Positions 1 to 11,765 are shown, counted from the stretch's first letter. The stretch: 64,000 nt of DNA from Anniella stebbinsi (GCA_029215795.1 JARDYH010000007.1:77325763-77389762); one strand, 5' to 3'. The notes: generated from the letters alone by a model not told the origin. Made by a program: numbers and translations.

Positions 1-249
1 TTCCAACATGATTAATGTATACATCAAAAAAACTCATAGATTCTTGCACAAATTATAATGAGGCATTTGAGGAAATAGTTTTAGATTTCTCTCTTGCGGC
101 CTTCCCATGACGAATGGGAACTTTGACTGCAGCTAGCATGAGAGATTCACTTGAGCTTGGTTAGGGCCTTCTAAGATGTGCTTTTATTGCTGATGTTTAC
201 TGCTGAGCCTTATTTTAGGGCTGTGTTTTACAGAGCAATCTTAAGTGTG

Positions 250-252
<3 letters not shown>
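1..252. other. Unassigned sequence
   Basis: AT-leaning single-copy-looking sequence. I see no gene, RNA or recognisable repeat before the GT microsatellite. Confidence 0.4.

Positions 253-292
<40 letters not shown>
253..292. repeat. (GT)n microsatellite
   Basis: About 20 uninterrupted GT units, followed by a short G-rich patch. The short open frames across it only translate the repeat and are not genes. About 400 bp after it (293-690) holds only a C-rich patch near 533-550 and nothing I can name. Confidence 0.95.
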
Positions 293-293
<1 letters not shown>

Positions 294-691
294 AGGGGGT
301 GGGGGTTACATGGCAGATGATCCACCACTTCCAAAGTCCTGTTGGCACTCTGTAGCCAGAGGGGAGACGGGTTTTCCTCCCAAATATTTGTAATGTGATT
401 CCTATTATATTTTTCTGTTGTCTACTTTGGTGCCTCTTATGATCTTCTGTTGTTATTAATAGCTCTCTCCTTTCTTCTGAATGTTTCAATGTTGCTGGAA
501 ATTTTTGGATATTTTTTTTTTAAGTGCGATCGACCCCCCACCCCCACCCCTGAAATCCTCTAATGCTTTCCTCCCATCCTCTGTGAAAATTGGCACTTCA
601 ACTATAACTGTTTCCTACTCCTTCCCACCTCCTCCATTTCAAACCATTTATTAAATTGAAATGGAATTCCTTGATAATTAGGGCATAGCAC

Positions 692-818
692 AGCCTTCCA
701 CAACTTGGCACCCTCCAGATGTTTTGGACTACAGCTCCCATTAGCCCCAGCCAACATGTCCAATGGTCAGGGATGATGGAAGCTGTAGTCCAAACATCTG
801 GAGGGCTCCAGGCTGCCC
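692..818. mobile_element. Palindromic MITE ('ggagttgtagtccaa' family)
   Basis: The left arm reads 'ccttccacaacttggcacc...ccagatgttttggactacagctcccat' and the right arm is its near reverse complement ('agctgtagtccaaacatctggaggg'), around a centre with 'ccaatggtcagggatgatgg'. The same palindrome recurs at about ten other places in this window. The family is very common in lizard genomes; its superfamily is not evident here. No coding capacity. Confidence 0.8.
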
Positions 819-1046
819 TAAAACATGCACCAAAATCCTTTACAGTGCACAAGGATTCGGAGGTAGACATACCAGTGTGGAAAGTGTCCCTGAAGGTACA
901 CAAATTCTTCTTTCCTTCAGACAGTTTGTGCTGACGCCTCCCCCACCATCCACAACAACAACTGACCACGTTAGCTTAGAGAAGAAATTCCAAAAATCTA
1001 CCTATTAGTCAGCTACAGAAAAGAGATTTATTGGACTTTAGAATGG

Positions 1047-1175
1047 GTCAGATCCAGACTAAGTTAGCCACAGTTGGTTTCCACTGAAATCAATGAGGTA
1101 AGTTAGTTGTTTCTAACTTTTTACACTGATCTCAACCGGACCTAAGTGTACCTAACTTAGCCCGGATCCAACCCA
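1047..1175. mobile_element. Palindromic MITE ('ggatccagacttagtcatg' family)
   Basis: Inverted arms begin 'cagatccagactaagttag' and end 'taacttagcccggatccaac'. The inner parts carry 'ccactgaaatcaatga'. This copy is more diverged than those at 23990, 14048 and 5381. Non-coding. Confidence 0.65.
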
Positions 1176-2035
1176 AGAAGTCTGCAAAGTCTTTAAGATC
1201 CCACAAAACTCTTTTTGTGCATTTCGATAGGGAAGTCCATCAAATGCATTTAAAAACAATGCAGTTAGGCCATGTGTATGACAGACACACATCCTCATAT
1301 CTCAATTGACTTTTCTATGCATATTGCTATTTCAATCACTTCATTGTTTGATGGACTTGAAAAGAGATGGAGCCTTTAACAGTTACTGGTATTGACCTAT
1401 TAAAATCTGATCCTTGAAAAGCTAGCAGCAGTACACTTTAAGAGCTCATCTGGGTTTCTTTAATTTGATTTATAAGCTCCATTGACAGGACAATTACAAA
1501 TTCTAACCAAAAGCAGAGGGAATAAATTTGAACACTTTTCTAATTATAATCTCCCAAAGATTTAGCAAAAGCTGAGAGTATATTCATTGTTAAACTATCC
1601 TCAAACCTGGCCTGTACCCTAAGTTTCTTTTCTACAAAAATGTTGTGTCAAAAGGATAAAATGTAATCTGGGAATGGCTACATCTGTCTATCTAGCTCGT
1701 GATTTTTGTATTTATATATGGAGACAGAGGCATTTATTAAACCCTATATCAGAAAAAAAAATAACATGAGAAAGAACTCTGAGAAAAACATGATTTCACT
1801 GTCCAATATGGGAAAGCCAATTCTAACAGAAAAGGCATGTGATACAGTCCTCCAAGAAGAATACTACCTCAGAAGAAATATTTGGGGATCTAGGGATGTG
1901 GATGGAGAATCACACACTTGATTTCTCTCAAAATTTATCTGGAAAGCTAACAAGGAAAATAGTTCCAGCCTCCTCCTTATATGTGCAGCTTTCCAAATTC
2001 AGGTGACTGGTGACTTATGAAAAGCATTAATTTCA
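1176..2035. other. Unassigned single-copy-looking stretch
   Basis: No repeat or gene is recognised. The part from about 1260 to 1640 is AT-rich but not simple, with several ATTA/TAAT homeodomain-type cores ('tttaatttgattta', 'ctaattataatctc'), and looks like conserved non-coding DNA. The short frame at 1706-1921 has no family resemblance and is probably chance. Confidence 0.35.
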
Positions 2036-2460
2036 TTTCATTTGTTACTTTTCTATACCGCCAAATAGTTGAAGCTCTCTGGACAATTTACAAAGATTAA
2101 AAATCATTAAAAATACACGACACACAGTATAAAAACATTTACATACAAACATTTACATACAAACATATAAACAGAAGACACACACACATGCACACATATA
2201 TCTAAACAATTGTAAACAATCGACAATAAGAAAAACCCAGGATCTGATTTAAACCTCGTCATATGCTGCCAAATACCTGAGAGAATAGGAACGTGGCAAA
2301 AAGATAACAATGTTGGCACCACAAAGGCCTCATCAGGGACACTGTTCCATAATTGGGGGCCACCACCAAGAAGACCCTCCCTTGTTGCCATCTTCTGAGC
2401 CTCCCTCGTCATCTGGAGGAGGGCCTTAGATACTGAACAGAGTGTACAGGTACGTCGCAA
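2036..2460 (-). mobile_element. L2-like LINE 3' end
   Basis: On the minus strand this reads as the decayed end of an L2-type reverse transcriptase ORF ('GGPQLWNSVPDEA', compare the usual APRLWNSLP motif). It is followed by the typical 3' region, with 'ccgcccaatagctgaa'-like sequence and an AT-rich tail. It is truncated and frame-damaged, so not a host gene. Confidence 0.65.
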
Positions 2461-2814
2461 ACATGCAAAACCCCACCTGCATTCTGAAGTAGTACAGTCT
2501 TACTTTTTTTGTGAACATTTGAATTAGATTTTAAGAAGAGCTGGTCAGGCAGTAGTGTTTCTCATGAATTTACAGAGAGGGGCAATGAAAAAAATTAGAG
2601 CACAGACAGTCGGGATGTCGCAGACTGGAAGCCTTTGCAGAGAATCTAAGCTTTCAGGGCTAGAACGAAAAGCCTAGAATGAAGAGCCCAAATACTTCTC
2701 CACCAGAGGCACAATTAACTTATGGAATTTGATGGCACAAGCGCTAATCTTTTTGCAGATATGATGGCTGAGTGTACTCAGAGCCATGATGCCACTGGGA
2801 AACAAAAGCAGGAA

Positions 2815-2943
2815 AGGGAGATTACCTTTTACGTCCTGCTTGTGGGCTTCCCGAAAGCATCTGGTCTGCCACTTAGGAAACAGGATGGTGAACTCGATGG
2901 ATTTTTGGTCTCATTTGACAAGGCTCTTCTTTTATATCCTTAG
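2815..2943 (+). mobile_element. CR1 LINE 3'-end fragment
   Basis: Contains 'tcctgcttgtgggcttccc' and 'ctcatttgacaaggctcttctt', hallmarks of the squamate CR1 3' region also seen at 9835 and 30965. Only the last 130 bp or so remain. Confidence 0.7.
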
Positions 2944-3449
2944 TGCTTAGCAAACTGCCACCACACAAGCAGTGTTCCACAGTAGCTACTGCCAGAAGGA
3001 CGCTGCTTTTAATGCTTGTGTCTCCTAAGCTCATCTCTTTATTTTGTGGGGCTAAGTTGTTATTTTTAGCATTTGGAGCTAACAATACCTGGGCCCTTTG
3101 TTACCTCCCCCAGCAAGATGGGACTTGTCCTGCTGAATTCATGTAAATGGCTAATTATGTGTGAAAGAGGGCAGGATGCGTTGCTAAAACTCCAGAACAC
3201 AGTTGCCTGCCCGGCTGCGTAGGTTCCTTAGATAAATAGATGTACAGTATACGTAGCATGGCTGTTCACCCCTCAGGTCGTGGCAGAGTGACTAACACAG
3301 CCAATTATAAGACGCAAAAAACCAACGAAGCACAAAGATGCCTGGTTCACCCTCTGCATGAATTGCACACTTGAAGTCCCCAGTTCAAGTTTCGGTAATG
3401 AAACCAATTAGGCAAGCATCTTCCTTATATGTCCTCAGGCTCTGGAGGG
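2944..3449. other. Unassigned sequence
   Basis: Single-copy-looking DNA without a recognisable gene, RNA or repeat. Confidence 0.35.
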
Positions 3450-3595
3450 GCAAGCCATTGCTCAATAGCAGGGTACATACTTTGCATGCTCAAGGTCACC
3501 GGTTTAATCCTCAGCACCTCCAGGCAGAGCCAGGAAAGCCCCCTGTCTGAAACCCTAGAGCCGCCACCACTGTGTAGAAAACAGAGCAGTCCTCT
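3450..3595 (+). mobile_element. tRNA-derived SINE ('ggctcagtgg' type), diverged
   Basis: tRNA-like head with a degenerate A box ('ttgctcaatagcagg') and B box ('ggtttaatcctc'). It is followed by 'agcacctccaggcagagccaggaaag' and a decayed body. Same family as the better copy at 27875. Confidence 0.65.
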
Positions 3596-3604
3596 GATGC
3601 CATT

Positions 3605-3715
3605 CAAAGGATTTGGTTGTCAACTCCTATCAGCTCCCAGCCAGCATGGCCAATGGTCAGGAATGCTGGCAGTTGTAGTTAAAACGTCGGAAGGACACCG
3701 GATTGGGGAAGGATG
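3605..3715. mobile_element. Palindromic MITE ('ggagttgtagtccaa' family)
   Basis: Carries 'tcagctcccagccagcatgg' and 'ccaatggtcaggaatgctgg', then 'cagttgtagttaaaacgtcggaagg'. It abuts the SINE fragment on the left. Confidence 0.75.
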
Positions 3716-3721
3716 GTCTAA

Positions 3722-4315
3722 CGCAAGGGTGTTAAACCTCAGGCCCATGGGCCAATTCCAGCCTGCCTGCAGGTCCCAATCTGGCCCACGAGAGTTCCCC
3801 AGATGGCCTTACCCACTTTCCCTCCAACTGCTGATTGTTTTGTGGTTTTGCCCGGCTTTTGTGTGGTCCCCCCGCCCCATTCTAAAAGGTTGAAATGCCT
3901 CTTCTAAGGTTTAGTTGCTGGGAATAAGGGCTTTAAAATATGCTGGCAGTTATGGTATTTTAGCCCCTCCCCTTTTGCCTTCACTGGAATGCAGAGCTTT
4001 TCCGAAATTGAACTCAGCAGAAAGAGGTTCAACTAGAGTCTGTAAACAACCCAGAGCTGGATGGACCAATAGTCACACTTGATATAACACAGCTTCCTAT
4101 GTACCCTATCTGTATGGTGAATGCCTCTCTTTAGTTACTAGAAGTAAGAGCTTTAAGCTAAGATACACTGGCATTTTATTGAATTTTTGGCTCCACCCCT
4201 TTTGCCTTTGGCCCTTCCCACCACCAGGATGAGCCCCCCCCCCCCCCCCGCCCCAGCTTTTTCAAAATATAATTCAGCCCCTGAGCTTGAAATGTGTTCA
4301 ACACCCCTGGGTTAG
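3722..4315. mobile_element. hAT-like non-autonomous element, with SINE debris inside
   Basis: The left end reads 'caagggtgttaaacctcagg' and the right end 'tgttcaacacccctgggtt', a terminal inverted repeat of the 'caggggtgtcaaac...' type. The centre has two related 'ttttgccttcactgg/ttttgcctttggccc' blocks. The tail of a tRNA-SINE (about 3990-4115, 'gctggatggaccaatag...cagcttcctatgt') sits inside. A 16-C run lies at 4234-4249. Confidence 0.6.
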
Positions 4316-4384
4316 ATGGAGCAGTGCTTACCAGGGAGGGCCATGGGCGATGCGTTACATAGAGAAGGTCCAATGTCTAATCTC

Positions 4385-4525
4385 CAGCCAAAAGGAAATC
4401 AGATAATGGGGCTGTGAAAGAATCCCTCTCTGTCCAACACCCTGCCAATTAAGAGCAGACAATACTGGCCCAATAGACCAAGGTTCTGTCTGATCATAAG
4501 GCAGCTTCCTATGTGTCAGATCTCA
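4385..4525 (+). mobile_element. tRNA-derived SINE tail
   Basis: Body and tail only: 'gcagacaatactggcccaatagacc', then 'ctgatcataaggcagcttcctatg'. The tRNA-like head is missing, as in a 5'-truncated copy. Confidence 0.65.
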
Positions 4526-4604
4526 AATTTTGTTGCAAAGGTTAGGCAGGTAAGAAATAAATTGTTATTATTATTATTATAATTGTAGATTAAAGAGCTT
4601 TATA

Positions 4605-4690
4605 GCGTAACCTTATGCCTGTCTACTCAGAAGTAAACCCTATTGAGTTAATAAAACTTATTCCCAGGTAAGTATGTATGCCCAGTTTCC
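4605..4690. mobile_element. 'actcagaagtaa' MITE copy
   Basis: Reads 'gtctactcagaagtaaacc' through 'cccaggtaagtatgtat', a short inverted-repeat element. Recognisable copies of the family also occur at 5160, 11840, 12610, 16620, 18440, 20195, 50085 and 63100. A short (ATT)n lies just upstream at 4563-4580. The following 470 bp shows nothing recognisable. Confidence 0.65.
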
Positions 4691-5159
4691 TGGTAATAAG
4701 CAATGGAACTTACTTTTGAATAGATATGTATAGAGGTGTACGGTTGAGCACTTAGGAAAACTGTCTCTCCCTTATGATGTTTGACAGATGGTAAAGAGCT
4801 TTCTTTTGTAAAAAGCCCTTTGCCCTGTAATATCTGGCTTTATTAGTTGGCTGATATAGTTTCATGCTACTGAGATAAGGTGTTTTGTTTTGCTTTCTGC
4901 TGAGGTTACTAGAGATAATATTTTATTTCACTGTTTTAAGCCACTTTTAGGCGCTGTAATTTTATTTTAAATTTTACCGTTTAAATAAGTGAAGTTGCTA
5001 AAAAAAACTCGGACTATTTTTTAAGAATGGAGGGGTGTAAGTTTATTTACTTCAGTTATTTATTATATTTTCAGTCTACCCAGTAACGGATGTTCTCTGG
5101 GTGGATTGCAGACTGTTAAAGTAATAAAATGTAATATAAACACTTGTATTGTGCTATGC

Positions 5160-5245
5160 AGTTCCATCCATGACTACTCAGAAGTAAGCCCCACTGGGAT
5201 CAATGGGATTTACTCCCAGGTAAGTGAGTATAGGATTGCAGCCTT
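5160..5245. mobile_element. 'actcagaagtaa' MITE copy
   Basis: Good copy: 'tactcagaagtaagcccc', then 'gggatcaatgggatttactcccagg', then 'taggattgcagcct'. Confidence 0.75.
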
Positions 5246-5380
5246 AGAGAAATAACTACAGAAAAGTGCTACCCGCATACTATCTTCTGTGAAAATCATA
5301 TTTGCTTAGTCAGATTTCTTTCCTTCCCTCTGACCCCCCCAAAAAGTTTTACCAGTTCTCATGAATGTATCTTCAAAATC

Positions 5381-5640
5381 ATGGGTTGGATCCAGATTTA
5401 GTCATGCTAAGTATAGACCCATTAAAATAAGCAATTTGGGGTGTAATCCTATGTATGTTTAGACATAAATAAGTCCTACAACTTCCAGCATGCTGGCTGG
5501 GGAATGCTGGGAACTCGGAGACTTTTTTCTGTCTAAACATGCATAGGATTGTGCCCTTAATTTAGTCATGACTAACTTAAATCCAATTGATTTCAATGAG
5601 TCTACTCTATGCGTGGCTAAGTCTGGATCCAACCCTATGA
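5381..5640. mobile_element. Palindromic MITE interrupted by a second MITE
   Basis: The outer element runs from 'gggttggatccagatttagtc' to 'gctaagtctggatccaaccc', with matching inverted arms. It is split at about 5432-5562 by a second palindromic element of the 'atgcatgtttagacagaaaaa' family ('gtaatcctatgtatgtttag' ... 'ctaaacatgcataggattgtg'). A short AATTT flanks the insert on both sides and may be its target duplication. Confidence 0.75.
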
Positions 5641-6320
5641 GCCTATTGCATCATGAAGTGTTCAAATAGCAACCAAAATATTCAACAACTGACATTTAAT
5701 TACCAATAGGGGAAAGGGAATTATGTGGGAACTCAAGTGACTAATATGGTAACACACACTGCCATTACAAGGAGAAGATGTTACCATTTCAGAAGAAATG
5801 GATGGATTCATTCAAGCACTGTTGCCCACACATCTATATAGCTTTCCCCTCCAGTTTTTAAAAAATGTTGACATAATTTTCCTTAGTTACAAAGCATTTC
5901 CATCCTGAGATAATTTTTAAGCAATGTGGAAAAGTACCCCAAGTATGAGGAAGATACCATTGTGAAAGATATAATACATGGAATATATAATACAAGTGGG
6001 ATCTGCAACAATATGTTGCAGTAGTGTTCCTGTTCCAGCTAGTCACATGCCCTCCTCCACGATAACTCTATTCCATTCCACCACCACTACCCAATTGTCC
6101 ATGCCATGTGGCCTCCAAGCATGCTTAGACTTCTCTCCCTTAGGATTCTTTTTCCTAAAGATTTTTTAGTTTTCCCACGGCTAATGATACTTCCCTTCCC
6201 GTGCACAGGTGACATCATCTATATTATCATCAGCACTCATACCTGGACACTGGAAACAGAAGGAATGATATATGGGATAAATAATATCAAGACAGCTACC
6301 ATTTCAGAACTTTTTAAAAA
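5641..6320. other. Unassigned sequence
   Basis: AT-rich non-repetitive-looking DNA. Short frames here have no recognisable similarity. Confidence 0.35.
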
Positions 6321-6445
6321 TAGTAATTATTTTAACATGGTGTTTTTATTCTCTTATCCTATCTGATGTTCGCTGCTCTGAAATCTTTTGGATGTGCAGC
6401 GGTATAAAATTATTGTAATTAAATTAAATAAATAAATATCCAGTT
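6320..6445 (+). mobile_element. L2-like LINE 3' end
   Basis: Contains 'aacatggtgtttttattctc', 'gctctgaaatcttttggatg' and a TAAATAAATAAAT tail, closely matching the LINE tail at 32330-32470. It is 5'-truncated. Confidence 0.7.
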
Positions 6446-7124
6446 GTGCAGTTCTACCACCTTTGAGTGGCTACAAGGAGTGACTCCTCTGTGAAAACTT
6501 CAAATATTTAGTTGGAAAGATCCTTCAAACAGGTGATGGCCTTCTCATACAAGATTTTGTATGCAAATTGAATGGGCCTGTTGATTTATGGATAGACACA
6601 CACCCAAATTCCAAGCATCCTATCACCAGCAGTTTCACACATCCGTTGTGTGATGGAGATAACTGAGGAATTACTTTTCCATCCCTTCCTCTAGTCCTTA
6701 CGTATACTTTGGCCTCTCCTGGGCCTTGCTTTCACTATTTTCCACTGATCTACCTGTCCCCACACCTTGCATTACGGTTGAGGTCTTCATCACAGAAGTG
6801 GGGTTGGGTTGCATGGGGAGACCCAAACATTTGTTTCTTGACTTGAGAGGCTTACTGTGAGAAAGTTTGAAAGCCCAGGTATAACTGGTTGTTGTCCTAC
6901 TAACCTTAAAGAAGGCGAAAGATTTAGAATAGGTAGGGTTCATCCCTTACATAGCACTAATCATTAGATTTTGCCTAATGAAGAGATATGTACCAATGGG
7001 GAATTCTCCTTCTCAGAGCTTCATCAGAGGGATTTTCCTCAGGACTACATCAGGGAAGGAAAGTTAAACCTAATTATTAGGTTTCCCCCCAGCTGATGCA
7101 ATTTGCATTTAAAACAACAACACC
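6446..7124. other. Unassigned sequence
   Basis: No gene or named repeat recognised. Confidence 0.35.
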
Positions 7125-7460
7125 AGCAACACCCTGTGCTTTATAAGCATGCACACACATTTAACTCCATGGGTTGAATGTGGTGGTTGTTGAATCGCAG
7201 GTGTTTGTTGAAACATGTGTTAGCGGGTCATCTGAACCCAGCACATTTTCTGCAGGGCGGCTTGTTAACCATGCAGTGTGGCTTTTTTTTCTCGACCAAG
7301 CCACCTTGAGAATACATGGTTTTTGTTGGGTTGTTCAAGGTGGTTAACAAGCCACCCTGCATAGTTAACAAGCCACCTGCAGAAAATGTCCTGAGTTCAG
7401 ACAACACTAACAACCCACATTCAATCATTGAGTGTGAACAGCCCCCATGTGTAGTTTGGG
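7125..7460. mobile_element. Palindromic MITE of about 330 bp ('gttaacaagccacc' family)
   Basis: Left arm: 'gggttgaatgtggtggttgttg', 'cagcacattttctgcagggcggcttgtt'. Right arm: 'aacaagccacctgcagaaaatgtc', 'aacaacccacattcaatca'. The centre has a second pair of inverted 'aagccacc / ggtggctt' motifs. Non-coding; the frames on both strands mirror each other because of the palindrome. Confidence 0.8.
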
Positions 7461-8619
7461 CCTCAGATGCTCACTCCCATTTGCTCTGCCTTACCTCAGG
7501 GGTGGGCAGAAGATCCATTGGAAATAATTGATAGTTCTCTAAATCATCTGAAATGGTTCAGCAAGGATTTCTGACTCCTGATTGTTTAACAAATAGCAGC
7601 AAAATGACTCCCCTCCTGCTCTAAATTATAATTGCTGAGATGAAGAAGGCTTGTTTTAACCAAGAGTGGATTCTTGTATAGAAGAGCCATGAGCTCTGTT
7701 GAGTTCTAATACTCAAAACAAATTCCTGGGCTGAGAATTCTTTAGTTTTAAATGGATGTCTTTTGCTTCTAGCTTCAGCTGATGGTCCTTGGGGGGGGGG
7801 GGGGGGGCGGGGATTTCTATTAAAAACAAAAAAACAAAGTAGAACTTGCAAATCTGACATCTGCTCATCCCTGCCTTCACTCAACCATGAGAGTAAAGCA
7901 GCAGAGATGCATAGAAAGGGGAGACTTTTGACCAAAGCCTCATTTGTTATCTGCATTGGGAATGAAAGTTAAAGAGCCCCCTGCCCATGTCTCAGCTAGA
8001 ATGAGGACTGAGTCAGAAAGTGGTGCTGATTCGAAGGGGTCATGATGGACTCAAAATGAAACTATAGTGACATTGCTGGTTCCCTACAGAAAATGTGGAG
8101 CAATCAAGGCAAAAAAGGGCAAGGAACCAAAGGGATTTGGAGGTCTTCCCGGTTCTGCCTTTCGCTCTGCATTCAGCAGTATCCAGGCAGATAGTAAAAA
8201 TGAGGACTGTGTGCCTTGGTTCTGTCTCTGCAAGCCAATGCTGACAACTGCTTTGAATTGAAAATATGGCCCCTGTGTGTGTTTTTTTAATGTGTTGGTA
8301 GCCAGATTCTGCCTATTTCTTCACCAAGAAACATGAACACTCCTATTGATGCATCCCCACTATGTCGACCAATGCAGCTTGTACCAGCCAGTTGCCCTGA
8401 TGGCGGCAGAAAAAATCACTGGCGGCCCAATATATTTTGCAGACTGTAGAGCACAAATGGTGCCCCCCCCAACCCATTAAAGTGGGAAGAAAAGGGGTGG
8501 GGAAGCACCTCAAATGAGCAAACAGGAAAAGAGGACTCGGGTGTTGAGTAATGGTAGAAAACTTTAATGTAGCTCTATGCCACATGAAATGTAATGTAAA
8601 ACACTTCAGATGTAATGTT
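7461..8619. other. Unassigned sequence with 17-G run
   Basis: No gene recognised. A run of 17 G lies at 7791-7807, a likely sequencing or assembly weak point. Local frames are short and without family resemblance. Confidence 0.35.
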
Positions 8620-8815
8620 TTTAATGTTCTACTATTTTTGAGTTTCATTATCCTCATCTCTGCAATATAGTCTTATCTCTTGTGTCTGATACTGTATCTT
8701 ACATTTGATATTGTTGATGTCATTGCGATTTCATTTGCAGTATTATAACTGTAAAATACCTAGAGAAAATTATTTTATGAGCCATTTAATAAATGTAATA
8801 AATGAATTAATAATT
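8620..8815 (+). mobile_element. L2-like LINE 3' end, old
   Basis: AT-rich 3' region ending 'gagccatttaataaatgtaataaatgaatt', similar in layout to the other L2 tails here. Strongly diverged. Confidence 0.4.
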
Positions 8816-9112
8816 CTGAAATAAATAACCAAAGTTCTTCAGACGTAAAAAACTTGCTTGCTCTCTGGGTATGTAGGCAATCTTACAAAATCTTACTCGG
8901 AAAAGCGCAGAGTTATATTAAAGGTTTCTAGGATTACTCAGCACCAGAATTGTCTTCTCCTTTCTGGTTTGTCCCCTCACTACAGACTTAAAAAAAATTC
9001 TTACTCTACCATTTAGAAACCAATTCATCTAGCCATCCCCGCTTATAGTGCTGTCTGAAGCAGATCACTTATTCCTCATGCATGGCAGGGTAAAATGCAT
9101 ATTAAAAATAAT

Positions 9113-9116
9113 AATA

Positions 9117-9147
<31 letters not shown>
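9113..9147. repeat. (ATT)n microsatellite
   Basis: About ten ATT units with one interruption. A smaller (AAT)n lies at about 9220-9235. Confidence 0.9.
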
Positions 9148-9329
9148 ATTGCAGTGGGGGAGGAGACAACCAAAACATCTTCAGCCTAACAAGTTAATAT
9201 GCATGCATAAGAATTGCTGCTAATAATAATAATAATCTTTCATCCATCTTTATAACCACAAAACTGACAATGCAGCATGATATTCCTTGACTGAGATCTG
9301 CACACCCCTTGTTCGGTATTACCACTGAG

Positions 9330-9930
9330 CAGGCACCAGCAGCACTTAGTACCATGTTCAGAAGCATCCCATAAAAGCCATAAAGAGCTGGAAAAGATGC
9401 AGAAAAGGAGCAACAGAAATATCTAAGGACTGGAGCAACTCCCTTATGAGAAAAGGTGATGGAATGTGATAGAGATCTCTAAAATGATGCCTGGTGTGGA
9501 GAAAGTGGAGAGGGGGAGACGTTTTTCTCCATCTCTCATAATACAGAACGCAATTGGGGGGGGGGGGAGGAATCCAAGAAGCTGCACGATGGGAGATTCA
9601 AGACAGGCAAAAAGAATTACTTCTTCACACAGCATATAGTCAAACTTGAGGATTCCCTTCCACAGCAATTAGTAATGGCTGCCAATTTGGATGGCTTTAA
9701 AGGGGGATTAGACAAGTTTACTGAGGAAGAGGTCATCAACGGCTACTAGTCATGATGGCTATATATTACCTCCAGTAATACCTCTGAACACCAGTTGCTG
9801 GAGACCCCAACTGACAGGAAAGTGCTGTTGCGCTCATGTCCTGTTTGTGGGCTTCCCATTGGGGGCATTGGGCTGGCTACTGTGGGAACAGAAGCCTTTG
9901 GATGGCACCAGGCTGGGGAAATCTGATAAA
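9330..9930 (+). mobile_element. CR1 LINE 3' region (about 600 bp)
   Basis: A long plus-strand CR1 fragment. It contains 'ctggaaaagatgcagaaaagg', 'caggcaaaaagaattacttc', 'ggctttaaagggggattag', 'catgatggctatatattacc' and 'tcctgtttgtgggcttccc'. These correspond to the 3' part of the RT ORF and the 3' UTR. Many stops; inactive. It includes a 12-G run at 9556-9567. Confidence 0.8.
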
Positions 9931-11042
9931 ATCCCTGACCCAGAGGGTCAAACTTTCCACCTCACAGCACACACATGTATTAACTTATTTAAATATCTCT
10001 ACTCCAACATTGAGAGATAATGACAAAGAAACACTTTCTTGAGCATGTGAGAAGTTCTAACAATGGTGGGGAGGGGGAGAAAGTTACCTGGCAGAGGGCA
10101 CCACCTCTGGTTTAGAACTGTGGCCACCATAACAGAGCAACCAGGCACAATTAATAATTAAGGAAAGCAGAAACCCCTTGGCCTGTTTCTCTTTCAGACA
10201 ATAGCCTGGCCATATCCAAAAGTGGCAAATTCCATGGTTCGAAAGTTAACGGGCTGGTTTCTTCTTCCAATCCTCCCAAAACAGACTTGCTCACTCACTC
10301 GTCAGCCCTGAATGAACGAAAATGGACTTACAAGGCAATAAACACGCTTAGATTCACACCCAGAATCTGCCTCTGTGAGCAAGGAAGATGGTTTCATTTT
10401 AGGAGGAAAAAAAATCCTCAGAGTAAATTGACCAAAAGCATCTCTACCCTGGGGGTGAAGTCTGATTAAAATAAGTCTTTCTGATGCAGAAGAATTCTCG
10501 GCTTGTTACTGCATCTAAAGAGTTCCCCACTCCGCCTGCACATAGGAAAGATTGCTCTACGGCGTAGGGGCCTTTACAATAGATCTAGCAAAGCAAAACA
10601 CACACACACACACACGAAGATCGACACTTTCAGAGACTGTTGAACCTACACGGTGTCCTGACCTAACATTAAAAAGCAGCAGACATTTTTCACTTCCCCA
10701 AGCCCCATAATGACCTTCTGCAAAGTAGTCCAGCTTCTGTATTGACAAATATGTGTTTGATTTGAGATCATTTGAAACTGTAAATGTGGACAAAGAAAGC
10801 CAGGAACCTTCACATACTATGCTGTATTTGTTCTTTGTTCTTTTCTTTTCAAAATTATTATTATTATAGCAGAAGGTGAGGTCACCAGGATTGGTTTAGG
10901 AACTACAGGTCTCCTTCAACAATTGCCATTTCCAACTCTATCCTTTTTCAAATTGGTAAGGCTAAAGGCCAATGCTCAATCCAATTAAGTGAAGATGGAG
11001 TCTGCATTCCTACCCATGTCTTGGTGGGTGTTCATGGATTTG
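9931..11042. other. Unassigned sequence
   Basis: No gene or repeat family recognised apart from a short (CA)n near 10598-10614. Confidence 0.35.
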
Positions 11043-11290
11043 GAACCCTAACCAGTGTGGCATAGTGGTTTGAGTGACAGACTAGGATCAGGGAATGTTC
11101 AGTTCAGATCCCTGCTCAGCCATGAAGCTCATGGGGTGACTTTGGGTCAGTTGCTATCTCTCAGGCTGACCTACCTCACAGGGCTATTGTGAAGACAAAA
11201 GGTTGGGGGACAGCCATGTGCTCTAAGATGCTTGAAAGAAGGGTGGGAAGTGTATTGCAGAACTATAAGCCATACCAGTACCAGCAATAA
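11043..11290 (+). mobile_element. Sauria SINE
   Basis: Head 'aaccagtgtggcatagtgg', then 'gctcagccatgaagctcatggggtgac', then 'tcacagggctattgtgaagaca', then 'gcttgaaagaagggtggg'. This is the order of the squamate Sauria SINE (tRNA-like head, Bov-B-like tail). It is diverged and lacks a clean AATA tail. About 350 bp after it shows nothing recognisable. Confidence 0.85.
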
Positions 11291-11649
11291 AGAACCCAAC
11301 ACTGGGACGTCCATCTCCTGAATACTTAAGCTGTCAAGCTTGACCCCAAGAGTTCAAGCATAACTCAAATTCCAAACCCTAAGTTTTCACATCCTCCTCA
11401 TGGTCATGTGCTCCATACAAAAGCTTCATCCTAGCTACATCCATTATTTATTGCTAGCCTTATTCTAAGATTGTAAGCTTTTTTCTAGCAAGATGTCTTG
11501 TACCTTCAACAGCTCCGTAACATGCAGAAATTCAACAGATGTGAGAATCCGCATCTGCTGGATTTTAACCTGTCACAGGCATGTAAACAGCACAGAAACC
11601 CTGCCAGAAAAAGATGGTGGTAACAGTAACAATGTCCTGTAGGATTCAT

Positions 11650-11765
11650 GGAGCGTTCAACAATCCTGTGAGATAAGTCACAATCACTCCCATCTTCAAG
11701 ACTGGGAAACTAAGGCCCAACAGAATAACTTTTCCAAAGTGACCCAGAAAGTCAATAGCAGTCAA
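11650..11765 (-). mobile_element. MIR-like ancient SINE fragment
   Basis: Contains 'ctcccatcttcaagactgggaaactaaggc' and 'tttccaaagtgacccag', the layout of the deeply conserved MIR/CORE-SINE body. Low-divergence core only. Confidence 0.5.
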
